From CAYSSJ01 sp964433675 (lineage in GTDB: Bacteria > Cloacimonadota > Cloacimonadia > Cloacimonadales > TCS61), in the NCBI GenBank assembly GCA_964433675.1, contig CAYSSJ010000001.1:62001-126000 (forward strand): DNA of 64,000 nucleotides. Reading direction: 5' to 3'. Below, piece after piece: positions 16,433 to 25,112 of this stretch (within the stretch, counting starts at the first letter, position 1; each line of letters begins with the position of its first letter). The translations under genes were made by a program, and so were the position numbers. Under the pieces are notes generated by a model. That model had not been told where the DNA came from and ran no database searches. It worked only from the letters and a program-made list of their open reading frames with translations.

Positions 16433-17269
16433 ATGAATTTTCAAACAATACTTTTCAAGTTGCAGAAATATTGGGCAGAACAAGGCTGCTGCATACTGCA
16501 GCCTTATGATATTGAGATGGGAGCGGGCACATTTCATCCCGCCACCTTTTTCGGAGCCTTAGACGAAAATCCACTGGCGATCGCTTATCCACAACCATGC
16601 CGTCGTCCCAAAGATGGGCGTTATGGCGACAATCCCAACCGGATGCAGCATTATTATCAGTATCAGGTGATTATCAAACCGCCACCGGAAAAGATCCAGG
16701 CTATCTATCTTAATAGTCTGCGAGCTATCGGGATCGAGACCGAAAAGCATGATATCCGCTTTGTGGAAGATGACTGGGAATCGCCTACACTTGGTGCTTG
16801 GGGATTGGGCTGGGAAGTTTGGCTTGATGGCATGGAGATAACTCAATTCACCTATTTCCAGCAGGTAGGAGGGTTGGAGGTTTTCCCTATCAGCGTAGAG
16901 CTAACCTATGGTTTGGAGCGCATAGCCATGTATATCCAAAATGTGGATGACTTCAAAAATATTCGCTGGAACGATCAGGTTACTTATGGTGAGATATATT
17001 ATCAAAAGGAAGTGGATTTTTCGCATTTTAACTTCACGGATGCGGATGTGAATCTGCTTAATGAGACTTATGATAAATATGAAGCGCAAGTAAATAGACT
17101 TCTGCAAAAAGAGTTGATCTATCCAGCCTACGACTATCTTCTCAAATGTTCACACCTTTTTAATTTGTTGGATGCCCGGGGCGTGATTAGCGTTACACAA
17201 AGAGCTGCCTATATTGGCAGAGTGAGGAAAATGGCGAAGAGTATCGCAATTCTATACAGAAAGATGTAA
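16433..17269 (+). CDS. glyQ: Glycyl-tRNA synthetase alpha subunit
   Basis: 278 residues of the bacterial alpha2-beta2 GlyRS catalytic subunit. Class II features are seen as WAEQGCCILQPYDIEMGAGT near residue 14, RRPKDGRYGDNPNR near residue 58 and VELTYGLERIAMY near residue 155. It charges tRNA-Gly only with the beta subunit GlyS. glyS usually follows directly, but here an ABC transporter gene follows after 8 nt, so glyS must be elsewhere. The gene is probably co-transcribed with the kam-ato genes 13 nt upstream. Confidence 0.96.
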   Translation: MNFQTILFKLQKYWAEQGCCILQPYDIEMGAGTFHPATFFGALDENPLAIAYPQPCRRPKDGRYGDNPNRMQHYYQYQVIIKPPPEKIQAIYLNSLRAIGIETEKHDIRFVEDDWESPTLGAWGLGWEVWLDGMEITQFTYFQQVGGLEVFPISVELTYGLERIAMYIQNVDDFKNIRWNDQVTYGEIYYQKEVDFSHFNFTDADVNLLNETYDKYEAQVNRLLQKELIYPAYDYLLKCSHLFNLLDARGVISVTQRAAYIGRVRKMAKSIAILYRKM

Positions 17270-17277
17270 GAAAATAA

Positions 17278-19032
17278 ATGAAAACTTTCGAAACGATAAT
17301 TCCCTTTCTAAAGAAAAATATAGGCAAATACATCATTGGCATATTGCTGCTGATCACGGTAGATATCGCCCAGCTTATCATCCCGCGATTGATGCAGGTG
17401 GCGATCGACCGTATCGAGATGGGGACTATCGATCAGGTAGGTCTTTTTTATGTAGGGCTGATCATTCTCGGTCTTTCAGCTTTGATGGTAGTGATAAGAT
17501 ATTTTTGGCGGGTGATCTTTATCGGAGTCGCTTGGTCGATAGATAGAGATCTTCGCAAACAGTATTACAAACATCTTCTCGGTCTGTCGCAGAATTTTTT
17601 CAATCGTCAGAAGATCGGTGATCTGATGGCTTATGCTACCAACGATCTCAATGCAGTGCGGATGATGGTCGGTTTTGGGATGGTAATGGTAGTAGATATC
17701 ACTTTCTTAACTTTGGCAACAGCCTCTTTTATGGCGAGCTATAATGTGCAGCTCACACTGATGGCTATCATTCCGCTACCTTTTCTTAGTCTGATGATTA
17801 TTTTCTTCGGCAGAAAGATCCATGCCCGCTTTTCGCAGGTGCAGAAGCTTTTTGCCACACTCTCCGGTAAGGTACAGGAGGGTCTCTCTGGTATAAGAGT
17901 AGTAAAAGCTTTTGCGCAGGAGAAACCCGAAACGGAAAAAATGTCCGAAACAGCTTTGGGATATGCCGAAGAGAATATCGGCATGATCAAGCTTTCTCAG
18001 GGGCTTTTCCGACCGTTGATGTTTCTCTTTGTAAGCATGAGCATGCTTATCGTGCTGGTATTTGGCGGTAGTTTGGCTATTCTGGGCGATATCTCGATGG
18101 GTGAGTTCATTGCTTTCTTCCAATATCTTGGCATGCTGATCTGGCCAATGATAGCAATCGGTTGGATCGTGAATATGTATCAGAGGGGAACAGCTTCCCT
18201 GAAAAGAATAAACTCTATCTTTGAAGAAAAACCGGAAATTGTAGATGAATCGTCTGATAAGAGTATAAAAGAGATAAAGGGCAACATAGAAGTTAAGAAT
18301 CTGAAGTTCAAATATACAGAGCCGGGACCGTGGATTTTCAAAGGAATATCTTTTCAAATAAAAGCGGGGCAAACTTTGGCAGTAGTAGGCAGGACAGGTA
18401 CGGGTAAATCCACTTTGGTGGATCTGTTACTCCGCATCTACAATCCGCCAAGAGATAGTATCTATATAGATGGTAATGAGATTTTTTCCATACCTTTGAA
18501 TACATTGCGAAACAATATGATATTAGTTCCGCAGGATATATTCTTATTTTCCAATACGATCAGCGAGAACATCAGGTTGGGCAAACCGGATGCTACTCAG
18601 GAAGAAATAGAGGAAGTAGCCAGAAAAGTTCATATATACGAAGACATAAGCGAGTTTGAATATGGATTCGAAACAATAGTCGGAGAAAGAGGTGTTACCT
18701 TATCAGGTGGACAGAAACAGAGATTAGCGATAGCGCGAGCATTATTGACCGATCCATCCGTATTGATTCTCGATGATGCACTCTCAGCCGTGGATACCAA
18801 GACCGAAAAAGGTATTCTAAAAGAACTAATAGATATGCGCAAAGATAGTACTACCATCATTATCGCACATCGGATATCTTCTTTGCGCCATGCCAACCAG
18901 ATCATTGTGCTCGAAGATGGATATATAGCCGAATCCGGAACACATCTACAGCTGCTAAGGTTGGGCGGTTTGTATCGAGATCTGTATGAGAAACAGAAGA
19001 TAGAAGAGAAACTGAAGGGTAGAAATGGCTAA
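17278..19032 (+). CDS. Heterodimeric ABC exporter, half with degenerate ATP site
   Basis: 584 residues: a six-helix exporter domain (about 1-320) fused to an ATPase domain. Walker A is GRTGTGKS (371-378), the signature LSGGQ (475-479) is canonical, and Walker B reads VLILDDA with Asp500 where the catalytic glutamate is expected. The H-loop is IIIAHR. Losing that glutamate while keeping LSGGQ is the pattern of the non-catalytic half of BmrC/LmrC/TM287-type exporters. The partner gene overlaps by 8 nt. The substrate is unknown; multidrug or lipid export is known for the family. Confidence 0.92.
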   Translation: MKTFETIIPFLKKNIGKYIIGILLLITVDIAQLIIPRLMQVAIDRIEMGTIDQVGLFYVGLIILGLSALMVVIRYFWRVIFIGVAWSIDRDLRKQYYKHLLGLSQNFFNRQKIGDLMAYATNDLNAVRMMVGFGMVMVVDITFLTLATASFMASYNVQLTLMAIIPLPFLSLMIIFFGRKIHARFSQVQKLFATLSGKVQEGLSGIRVVKAFAQEKPETEKMSETALGYAEENIGMIKLSQGLFRPLMFLFVSMSMLIVLVFGGSLAILGDISMGEFIAFFQYLGMLIWPMIAIGWIVNMYQRGTASLKRINSIFEEKPEIVDESSDKSIKEIKGNIEVKNLKFKYTEPGPWIFKGISFQIKAGQTLAVVGRTGTGKSTLVDLLLRIYNPPRDSIYIDGNEIFSIPLNTLRNNMILVPQDIFLFSNTISENIRLGKPDATQEEIEEVARKVHIYEDISEFEYGFETIVGERGVTLSGGQKQRLAIARALLTDPSVLILDDALSAVDTKTEKGILKELIDMRKDSTTIIIAHRISSLRHANQIIVLEDGYIAESGTHLQLLRLGGLYRDLYEKQKIEEKLKGRNG

Positions 19033-21157
19033 AACACAGCGTATTATATCCGAAGACGAACTTCAAAACAAGATTTATGACTCTCAGCTGTTCAAGCGGT
19101 TGATCCGTTACCTCAAACCATATAAATGGCCGGTGTATCTCTCGTTCTTCTTACTGCTATTTATCGCTGGTGCTCAGCTTATCACTCCGATTATAACGAT
19201 GTGGGCGGTGGACGATGTAATCCTTTCCAATAGGGAGTTGATAATTTTTGAGACAGATGAAGAGCGGGAAGATTTCAAACAGAGATATGAGCGCATAAAA
19301 TACGATGAATATACCTGGGAGGGAAGATACTGCTTGGTAATCTCGCATAGGCATGTGGATTTCATTGATCCGATGGAATATGAACAATATGACGAGCAAA
19401 AGCGTTTATATGAAAATGTGATGTTTGTAGATAAAACGGAAAGTAATCTTGCTCTATTACCTCCGGAGTATATTTTTATCTTATCGGAGGAGGAGATCGC
19501 TATCCCGCGTGCCAAACTGGAGGAACTCTACGAGGAAGGAGAGATAACCCGTGATGAATTGCGTCAGCTTCGATCCCAAGATCTTTCCGAACTGCGCATT
19601 TATGGAGCGGTTTTCCTTCTGGTTATCATATTGCAGATGCTATTCACCTACTATCAGGTAGCGCTGATAAATCATGCATCACAGCACGCTATGTACGATC
19701 TCCGCCGCGATGTATATTCCCACATTCTTAGGATGCCACTTTCTTTCTTCGATAAAAATCCGATCGGTAGGTTAGTGACCAGGGTAACAAACGATATCCG
19801 TACACTGGATGAAATGCTTAGCAATGGGCTGATTCAACTAATGCAGGAATTTGCTATCCTGATTGGAATTATGATTATGATGCTGGTGCTCGATTGGAAA
19901 CTGGCTTTGGTCTGTTTCTCCATTTTGCCGTTTTTAACCGTGTTAGTAGTTTATTTCAATAAGCAGACGAGAAAAATATACCGAAAAGTGCGCAAAAGAT
20001 TGGCACGGATTAATGCTACCTTATCAGAAGATATCTCCGGTGTGAAGATTATTCAACTATTCAATCAGAATGCACGTAAAATAAAAGAATTTGCCGAGAT
20101 CAATTATGCCTTCTACAAAGCTTCTATGGAACAGCTAAAACTTTTTGCCGTCTTCCGACCGATCATAAACTCCAGCCGGCGTGTGGCTGTGGCAATCCTA
20201 CTTTGGTATGGTGGTGGACAGATCTTGCAAAACAATATTTCACTCGGTCTGTTTATCGCTTTCATGAACTATGTAGATAGATTTTTCGAACCGATAAATC
20301 AGTTAAGTGAACGGTTTAACATTTTCCAAGCTGCTATGTCCGGTACGGAGAGGGTATTTGATCTGATGGATAAAACAAACGAGGATTATCGAGTGGAGAA
20401 TACCCAAGATATTCAGCTGAAAGGAGAGATAGAATTCAAGAATGTATGGTTACGCTACAATGAACACGATAGCGAAGAAAACTATGTGCTCAAGAATATA
20501 TCTTTCAAAGTGAAACCGGGTGAAAAGGTGGCATTGGTCGGTCATACAGGTTCGGGTAAAACTTCGATAATCAATCTTATCGCCGGGATGTATCCTTTCC
20601 AGAAAGGTCAGATCCTTCTCGATGGCAAGGATATTCATGAATATTCTCTGGAAGATCTGAGGAGGAATATCGGTATTGTTCAGCAGGATGTATTTCTCTT
20701 CTCAGGTACTATTCGTGACAATATAGTATTGAATAAAGGTGATATTACAGATGCCCGGCTGAAACAGGTGGCGAATTATGTCAATGTGCATCATTTTATC
20801 GAAGATCTTCCCGGACAATATGAAGAGCCGGTGATGGAAAGGGGAGCTACTTTCTCGGTAGGTCAGCGGCAGCTTATCGCATTTGCCCGGGTTCTTGCCT
20901 ATGATCCTGCTATCTTCATCCTCGATGAAGCCACTTCCAATATAGATACCGAAACCGAAATCCTCATCCAAGACGCACTTAAAAAATTGATGGAGGGCAG
21001 AACTTCCATAATCATCGCCCATCGACTTTCTACTATCCAGCATGTGGATCGGATTATCGTATTGCATAAAGGTAAGATCATAGAGGAAGGTTCTCATCAG
21101 CAGCTTCTGGACAACAAAGGTCTTTATTATGATCTCTATAGGCTGCAGTATACGTAG
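19025..21157 (+). CDS. Heterodimeric ABC exporter, catalytic half with large insertion
   Basis: 710 residues, about 120 longer than its partner. The extra length is a charged, soluble-looking segment (about 70-185) between membrane helices one and two, predicted to face the periplasm; BmrD-type subunits have an insertion at this place. Walker A is GHTGSGKT (506-513), Walker B FILDEATS contains the catalytic Glu635, and the signature is altered to FSVGQ (610-614). This is complementary to the upstream subunit, so the dimer should have one consensus and one degenerate ATP site. The substrate is unknown. Confidence 0.92.
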   Translation: MAKTQRIISEDELQNKIYDSQLFKRLIRYLKPYKWPVYLSFFLLLFIAGAQLITPIITMWAVDDVILSNRELIIFETDEEREDFKQRYERIKYDEYTWEGRYCLVISHRHVDFIDPMEYEQYDEQKRLYENVMFVDKTESNLALLPPEYIFILSEEEIAIPRAKLEELYEEGEITRDELRQLRSQDLSELRIYGAVFLLVIILQMLFTYYQVALINHASQHAMYDLRRDVYSHILRMPLSFFDKNPIGRLVTRVTNDIRTLDEMLSNGLIQLMQEFAILIGIMIMMLVLDWKLALVCFSILPFLTVLVVYFNKQTRKIYRKVRKRLARINATLSEDISGVKIIQLFNQNARKIKEFAEINYAFYKASMEQLKLFAVFRPIINSSRRVAVAILLWYGGGQILQNNISLGLFIAFMNYVDRFFEPINQLSERFNIFQAAMSGTERVFDLMDKTNEDYRVENTQDIQLKGEIEFKNVWLRYNEHDSEENYVLKNISFKVKPGEKVALVGHTGSGKTSIINLIAGMYPFQKGQILLDGKDIHEYSLEDLRRNIGIVQQDVFLFSGTIRDNIVLNKGDITDARLKQVANYVNVHHFIEDLPGQYEEPVMERGATFSVGQRQLIAFARVLAYDPAIFILDEATSNIDTETEILIQDALKKLMEGRTSIIIAHRLSTIQHVDRIIVLHKGKIIEEGSHQQLLDNKGLYYDLYRLQYT

Positions 21158-21178
21158 TCGATTGTAAGAGAAGATTTT

Positions 21179-21610
21179 ATGCGCCTTTGGTCTCTGCATC
21201 CCAAATATCTTGATAAAATAGGTTTGATCGCTCTCTGGCGTGAAAGTTTGTTAGCAAAAAAAGTATTGGAGTGCAAAACCAAAGGATATGTCAACCACCC
21301 ACAATTACTCAGATTCCGCCAAACAGATGATCCGATAGCATACATAAACGCCTATTTACAAGAAGTACTGGAGGAAGCTATAAACAGGGGGTACAAATTC
21401 GATGCCAATAAATTGGATAAGGTTGTTTCATTACCTAAACTAACCGTCACAGATGCTCAAATCGAATATGAGTATCAGCATCTTCTCAAGAAACTAAAGC
21501 AGCGATCTCCGGATAAATATCTGCAGTTTTCGAAGTTGGATAGCATAGTTGCTCATCCACTCTTCAAAATAGTCGAGGGGGAGATAGAAACTTGGGAAAA
21601 GGTCTTGTGA
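21179..21610 (+). CDS. Pyrimidine-dimer DNA glycosylase-like protein (Pyr_excise family)
   Basis: 143 residues, recognised by the conserved opening MRLWSLHPKYLD, followed by ALWRESLLAKKVL, TKGYVNHPQLLRF and AINRGYKFD. These are typical of bacterial proteins annotated as pyrimidine-dimer DNA glycosylase / endonuclease V relatives. The role would be excision of UV-damaged bases, but for the bacterial branch this is largely inferred from homology. The ribosome-binding site is weak (TAAGAGA). It follows the ABC exporter by 21 nt, with no obvious functional link. Confidence 0.82.
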   Translation: MRLWSLHPKYLDKIGLIALWRESLLAKKVLECKTKGYVNHPQLLRFRQTDDPIAYINAYLQEVLEEAINRGYKFDANKLDKVVSLPKLTVTDAQIEYEYQHLLKKLKQRSPDKYLQFSKLDSIVAHPLFKIVEGEIETWEKVL

Positions 21611-21645
21611 ATTTCGAACTTATAATGAGCGGAAACAGATTTTGA

Positions 21646-21675
21646 TTTGACATTAGAGTCAAGTAAGTACATTCG
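21646..21675 (+). promoter_or_regulatory. Putative promoter of the ligase trio
   Basis: TTGACA (21647-21652) is followed 15 nt later by TACATTCG (21668-21675), close to the TAnnTTTG box of FCB-group bacteria. It lies 16 nt before the TTG start at 21691. Confidence 0.35.
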
Positions 21676-21690
21676 ACAATATAAGGAAAA

Positions 21691-23037
21691 TTGGAGGTAA
21701 AGATCTTAATCAAAGGGGTGCATCGGAAATACGATAAACAAGTGGAGCGGATAGTATCATACTTTCAAGCTCAGCAGAAAAGCAAGGACAATCTTAAGAT
21801 CGGAGGGGAGTTCGAGCATTTTGTAGTGAACGAACAAAGCTTGAGAGCGGTTACATACGAACAGCCACACGGCATCAGAGATCTGCTGGCTTATCTAACT
21901 CGATTTGGTTGGGAAGCTATCTGCGAGGGTGAGAATATCATCGGTCTAAAAAAAGGCAGAACTACTATTACTCTGGAACCGGGTGCGCAACTGGAACTCA
22001 GTACCCCTCATAGCTCCAAAATAAAAGATATCGAAGCAAACTATCTAAGCTTTGCACGAGAAGTGATTCCTTACCTATCAGAGCATAAACAACTGCTTAT
22101 GGCTTTGGGATATCAGCCGGTTTCCAAAATTGCCGATATTCCTTTCATCCCCAAAAAACGGTATGATTTTATGTCCTCATACCTGAGTAAAAGAGGAAAG
22201 TATGCCCTGAATATGATGAAGGGGACAGCTTCTATCCAGATCACAATAGATTATACCAGCGAAGCAGATTTTGTCAAAAAGTATCAAATAGTATCGTATC
22301 TAGCGCCTCTAATAGCGTTATTGACTGATAACAGTCCTTTTTTTGAAGGAGAGATATTTTATCAGAATTTACTTAGAACTTTGATTTGGCTAAATTGCGA
22401 TAGAGACAGATGTGGTATTTTACCAAATGCTTTCAATAACAACTTCGGATATGAAACTTATGCCCGTTATATTCTAGATCATCCACCTATGTTAGTTAAG
22501 AAAGATGGCGAGATGACATATACCGACGATACACCTTTTAAAGACATATTTGAACCGGAAAGTTATACTGATGCTGAGTTGGAATATGCTCTGACTATGT
22601 ATTTTCCGGATGTGCGCGTGAAGCAATTTATCGAGATTAGGATGGCAGATGCTCTGCCGTATCCGATGAATTTCGCTTTGGTTGCATTTATCAAAGGATT
22701 GCTGTATGATAGCGATAATCTGGACATAGTTTATAACAAAGTGTGCGAGTGTAATGCCAACAAATCGGTATTTTCTATCCGGGAGGAAGTCCTCACTTGT
22801 GGATTTGACACTTATTTTTGCGATCAGAATATCGCTGAAATCATCATAGACTTTGTTGAGCTTGCTCGCAAAGGACTCTCCGATGAAGAGAAGCATTATC
22901 TGAAGCCGATCGAAAAATTATCTCAAAAAAGAGAAAACCCGGCTATGCTCATAAAGACAAAGTTGAAACATGGAAAAACCAGAAAAGAAGCTAGCGGAGA
23001 TTTGATAATAAATCAGGTGATAGAGTATGAAAAATAA
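21691..23037 (+). CDS. GCS2-family glutamate-cysteine ligase-like amidoligase
   Basis: About 448 residues. GGEFEHFVV near residue 39 and TLEPGAQLELSTP near residue 93 are the metal/ATP- and glutamate-binding hallmarks of GCS2 carboxylate-amine ligases (plant-type GshA, EgtA). The family joins the gamma-carboxyl of glutamate to an amine such as cysteine. The start is uncertain: TTG at 21691 has AAGGA just upstream, while a GTG at 21718 is an alternative. A GGAGGT lies inside the frame at 21693-21698 but no ordinary start codon fits it. The gene is followed by an ATP-grasp and a methyltransferase gene, all overlapping. I infer synthesis of gamma-Glu-Cys or a related gamma-glutamyl compound. Confidence 0.85.
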   Translation: MEVKILIKGVHRKYDKQVERIVSYFQAQQKSKDNLKIGGEFEHFVVNEQSLRAVTYEQPHGIRDLLAYLTRFGWEAICEGENIIGLKKGRTTITLEPGAQLELSTPHSSKIKDIEANYLSFAREVIPYLSEHKQLLMALGYQPVSKIADIPFIPKKRYDFMSSYLSKRGKYALNMMKGTASIQITIDYTSEADFVKKYQIVSYLAPLIALLTDNSPFFEGEIFYQNLLRTLIWLNCDRDRCGILPNAFNNNFGYETYARYILDHPPMLVKKDGEMTYTDDTPFKDIFEPESYTDAELEYALTMYFPDVRVKQFIEIRMADALPYPMNFALVAFIKGLLYDSDNLDIVYNKVCECNANKSVFSIREEVLTCGFDTYFCDQNIAEIIIDFVELARKGLSDEEKHYLKPIEKLSQKRENPAMLIKTKLKHGKTRKEASGDLIINQVIEYEK

Positions 23038-24376
23038 AGCCTATCGTAGTTTTAAGAAAGAGATCCAAAGAAAGCCGAAATCATATTATGAGGATTTCTT
23101 GAAAGTATGTGCCAAAGTAGAAGTATCTAGCGCAAAATTCAATGGTAAGACTCTACCGTTTCAATATCAACCGATGTTCTATGCCGATAAAGATATCAAA
23201 AGATTCGAGTATATCACCACAACGCTTACTAATATTTTGAAGAAAGTCGTAGAGCAGTATTTGAAGGATGAGAATTTCAGGAAATATTTCGGTTTTTCCG
23301 AGCTGATGCATGATTTGATAATGATCGATCCCGGCTATTCGATGCCGTTTCCAATCGCTCGCTATGACCTCTTCTATAATTTCGATGAGGATTATATATT
23401 TTGTGAATTCAATAGTGATGGCACTTCCGGGATGAATGAGTCCAATCCTATAGAAGAAGCGGTGTTTTCTTCCAACATCATCACCGCACTCTCCCAAAAG
23501 TATAATCTGAGCTATTTCGAGCTTTTCGACAGTTGGATAGATAAGCTAATCTCCTTTTATGAGGAGTTTTCTGGCATTTCTCAATCCAAACCAAATATCG
23601 CCATTATGGATTGGCAGGGAGTGAGTACGATAGAGGAATTCAAGGTGTTCAGCAGTTTGTTGAAAAAAAGAAGTTGTAATGTAGTGATCGTTGATCCGAG
23701 AGAACTCAGGTATGATGATAGGAGATTATATTTTGAAGATCTACCGATAGATTTGGTTTACCGACGTGCCCTTACCTTCGAGATCTGTGAACACCAAGAT
23801 GAGGTGAAACCACTTTTGGATGCATATCAAGCCGGAGATGTCTGCCTGGTCGGTCCGTTTCGATCTCATATCATTCATGACAAACAGATCTTTTCTATCC
23901 TGAGAGATGAGGAGAAGACTGCGTTTCTCAAAGAAGATGAGCGAGAATTTGTCCGCAAACATATCCCATACACCAAAAAACTTTCTGAGCCGGAAGCGGA
24001 GGAACTTGCAAAAGCCAACAAAGACGACTATATACTCAAACCTACAGATAGATATGGTTCCAAAGGTGTTCATATCGGACGAGATTATGAGGATGAAGAA
24101 TGGAGCCTTTTGATAGAATGTATTGAGAAGAAAGAGACGTATCTGGTGCAGAAATTCATCGAACCACCGCAAGTGGGATGCGTACATTTCAAAAAAGAAC
24201 TGCCCTATTGGGAAAAATACAACTACATTACAGGCTTATTTGTTTATGATGGGAAGTTTGCCGGTTTATATACACGTACAGGCAAAGAGTATGTTATCGC
24301 CAGTGTTACCGGTTGCAAGATAATGCCAAATTTTTATGCAAAAAGCAAAAAGAAGGAAAAGGAAGATGAGCGCTAA
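23027..24376 (+). CDS. Circularly permuted ATP-grasp ligase
   Basis: 449 residues. FCEFNSDGTSGMNESNP near residue 125 and YILKPTDRYGSKGVHIGRD near residue 340 match circularly permuted ATP-grasp proteins, the group containing glutathionylspermidine-synthetase-like ligases. The family makes amide bonds through acyl-phosphate intermediates. It overlaps the GCS2-type gene by 11 nt, so the two are very likely consecutive steps: the GCS2 enzyme makes a gamma-glutamyl product, and this enzyme adds another amine or amino acid. It is not an ordinary GshB glutathione synthetase by its motif order. Product unknown. Confidence 0.8.
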   Translation: MKNKAYRSFKKEIQRKPKSYYEDFLKVCAKVEVSSAKFNGKTLPFQYQPMFYADKDIKRFEYITTTLTNILKKVVEQYLKDENFRKYFGFSELMHDLIMIDPGYSMPFPIARYDLFYNFDEDYIFCEFNSDGTSGMNESNPIEEAVFSSNIITALSQKYNLSYFELFDSWIDKLISFYEEFSGISQSKPNIAIMDWQGVSTIEEFKVFSSLLKKRSCNVVIVDPRELRYDDRRLYFEDLPIDLVYRRALTFEICEHQDEVKPLLDAYQAGDVCLVGPFRSHIIHDKQIFSILRDEEKTAFLKEDEREFVRKHIPYTKKLSEPEAEELAKANKDDYILKPTDRYGSKGVHIGRDYEDEEWSLLIECIEKKETYLVQKFIEPPQVGCVHFKKELPYWEKYNYITGLFVYDGKFAGLYTRTGKEYVIASVTGCKIMPNFYAKSKKKEKEDER

Positions 24377-25112
24377 TAACTGGGAGAAATTTTTCGATAA
24401 ACATGCTGCTGATTATCATAAAGAGTCTTTTGTGCAAAATACTATCTCCGAAGTTGATTTTGTAGCAAAGGAGTTAAACCTTCCCGCGGGAGATACTATT
24501 CTCGATATCGGTTGTGGTAGTGGCAGGCATGCTTTGGAACTCGCCAGAAGAGGCTATAAAGTTTCAGGTATCGATATATCGAATAATATGCTTGAGATCG
24601 GCAGAAAAAAGGCTAAAGAGGAGAATTTGGATGCCATGTTTGTTCAAGCGGATGCGACCGAATATATTGCCGAAAAGGAATATGACGCCTGTATATGCTT
24701 GTGTGAAGGTGCATTCGGACTGTTATCTCAAGAAGAAGATCCATTTGAGCATAGTCTGAGCATATTGGGAAATATTGGTAGATCGATCAAAATAGGTGCA
24801 AAATTCATCCTCACCTGTTCGAACGGATTGAGAATGATACGCATTTTCAATCTGAAAGAGATAGATAGTGGTCGTTTCGATCCGCTATATTTAGTAGAAA
24901 AGTACCCGCTAACAGAACTAATTCCCGATGCTGAGTCTGATGTTCATCTGAGGGAGAAAGGGTTTGTGCCGAGCGAACTTATGTTGATGTTTCATAACTC
25001 AGGATTCCAAATTGAAAAGATTGGTAATGGCACTGCCGGCAGTTGGGATATCGACCGGATTGATCCGAACGATATGGAGCTGATGGTGCTGGCTATAAAA
25101 GTCAGTTCTTGA
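24366..25112 (+). CDS. Class I SAM-dependent methyltransferase
   Basis: 248 residues from the ATG at 24366, which has AGGAAAAGGAAG upstream; an in-frame ATG at 24336 lies further inside the previous gene and is less likely. Motif I is ILDIGCGSGRHALELA near residue 47, followed by VSGIDIS ending the second strand. The protein binds S-adenosylmethionine; the acceptor cannot be told from sequence. It overlaps the ATP-grasp gene by 11 nt, so it probably methylates the product of the two ligases. Its 3' end overlaps the convergent glycosyltransferase gene by 11 nt. Confidence 0.9.
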   Translation: MSANNWEKFFDKHAADYHKESFVQNTISEVDFVAKELNLPAGDTILDIGCGSGRHALELARRGYKVSGIDISNNMLEIGRKKAKEENLDAMFVQADATEYIAEKEYDACICLCEGAFGLLSQEEDPFEHSLSILGNIGRSIKIGAKFILTCSNGLRMIRIFNLKEIDSGRFDPLYLVEKYPLTELIPDAESDVHLREKGFVPSELMLMFHNSGFQIEKIGNGTAGSWDIDRIDPNDMELMVLAIKVSS

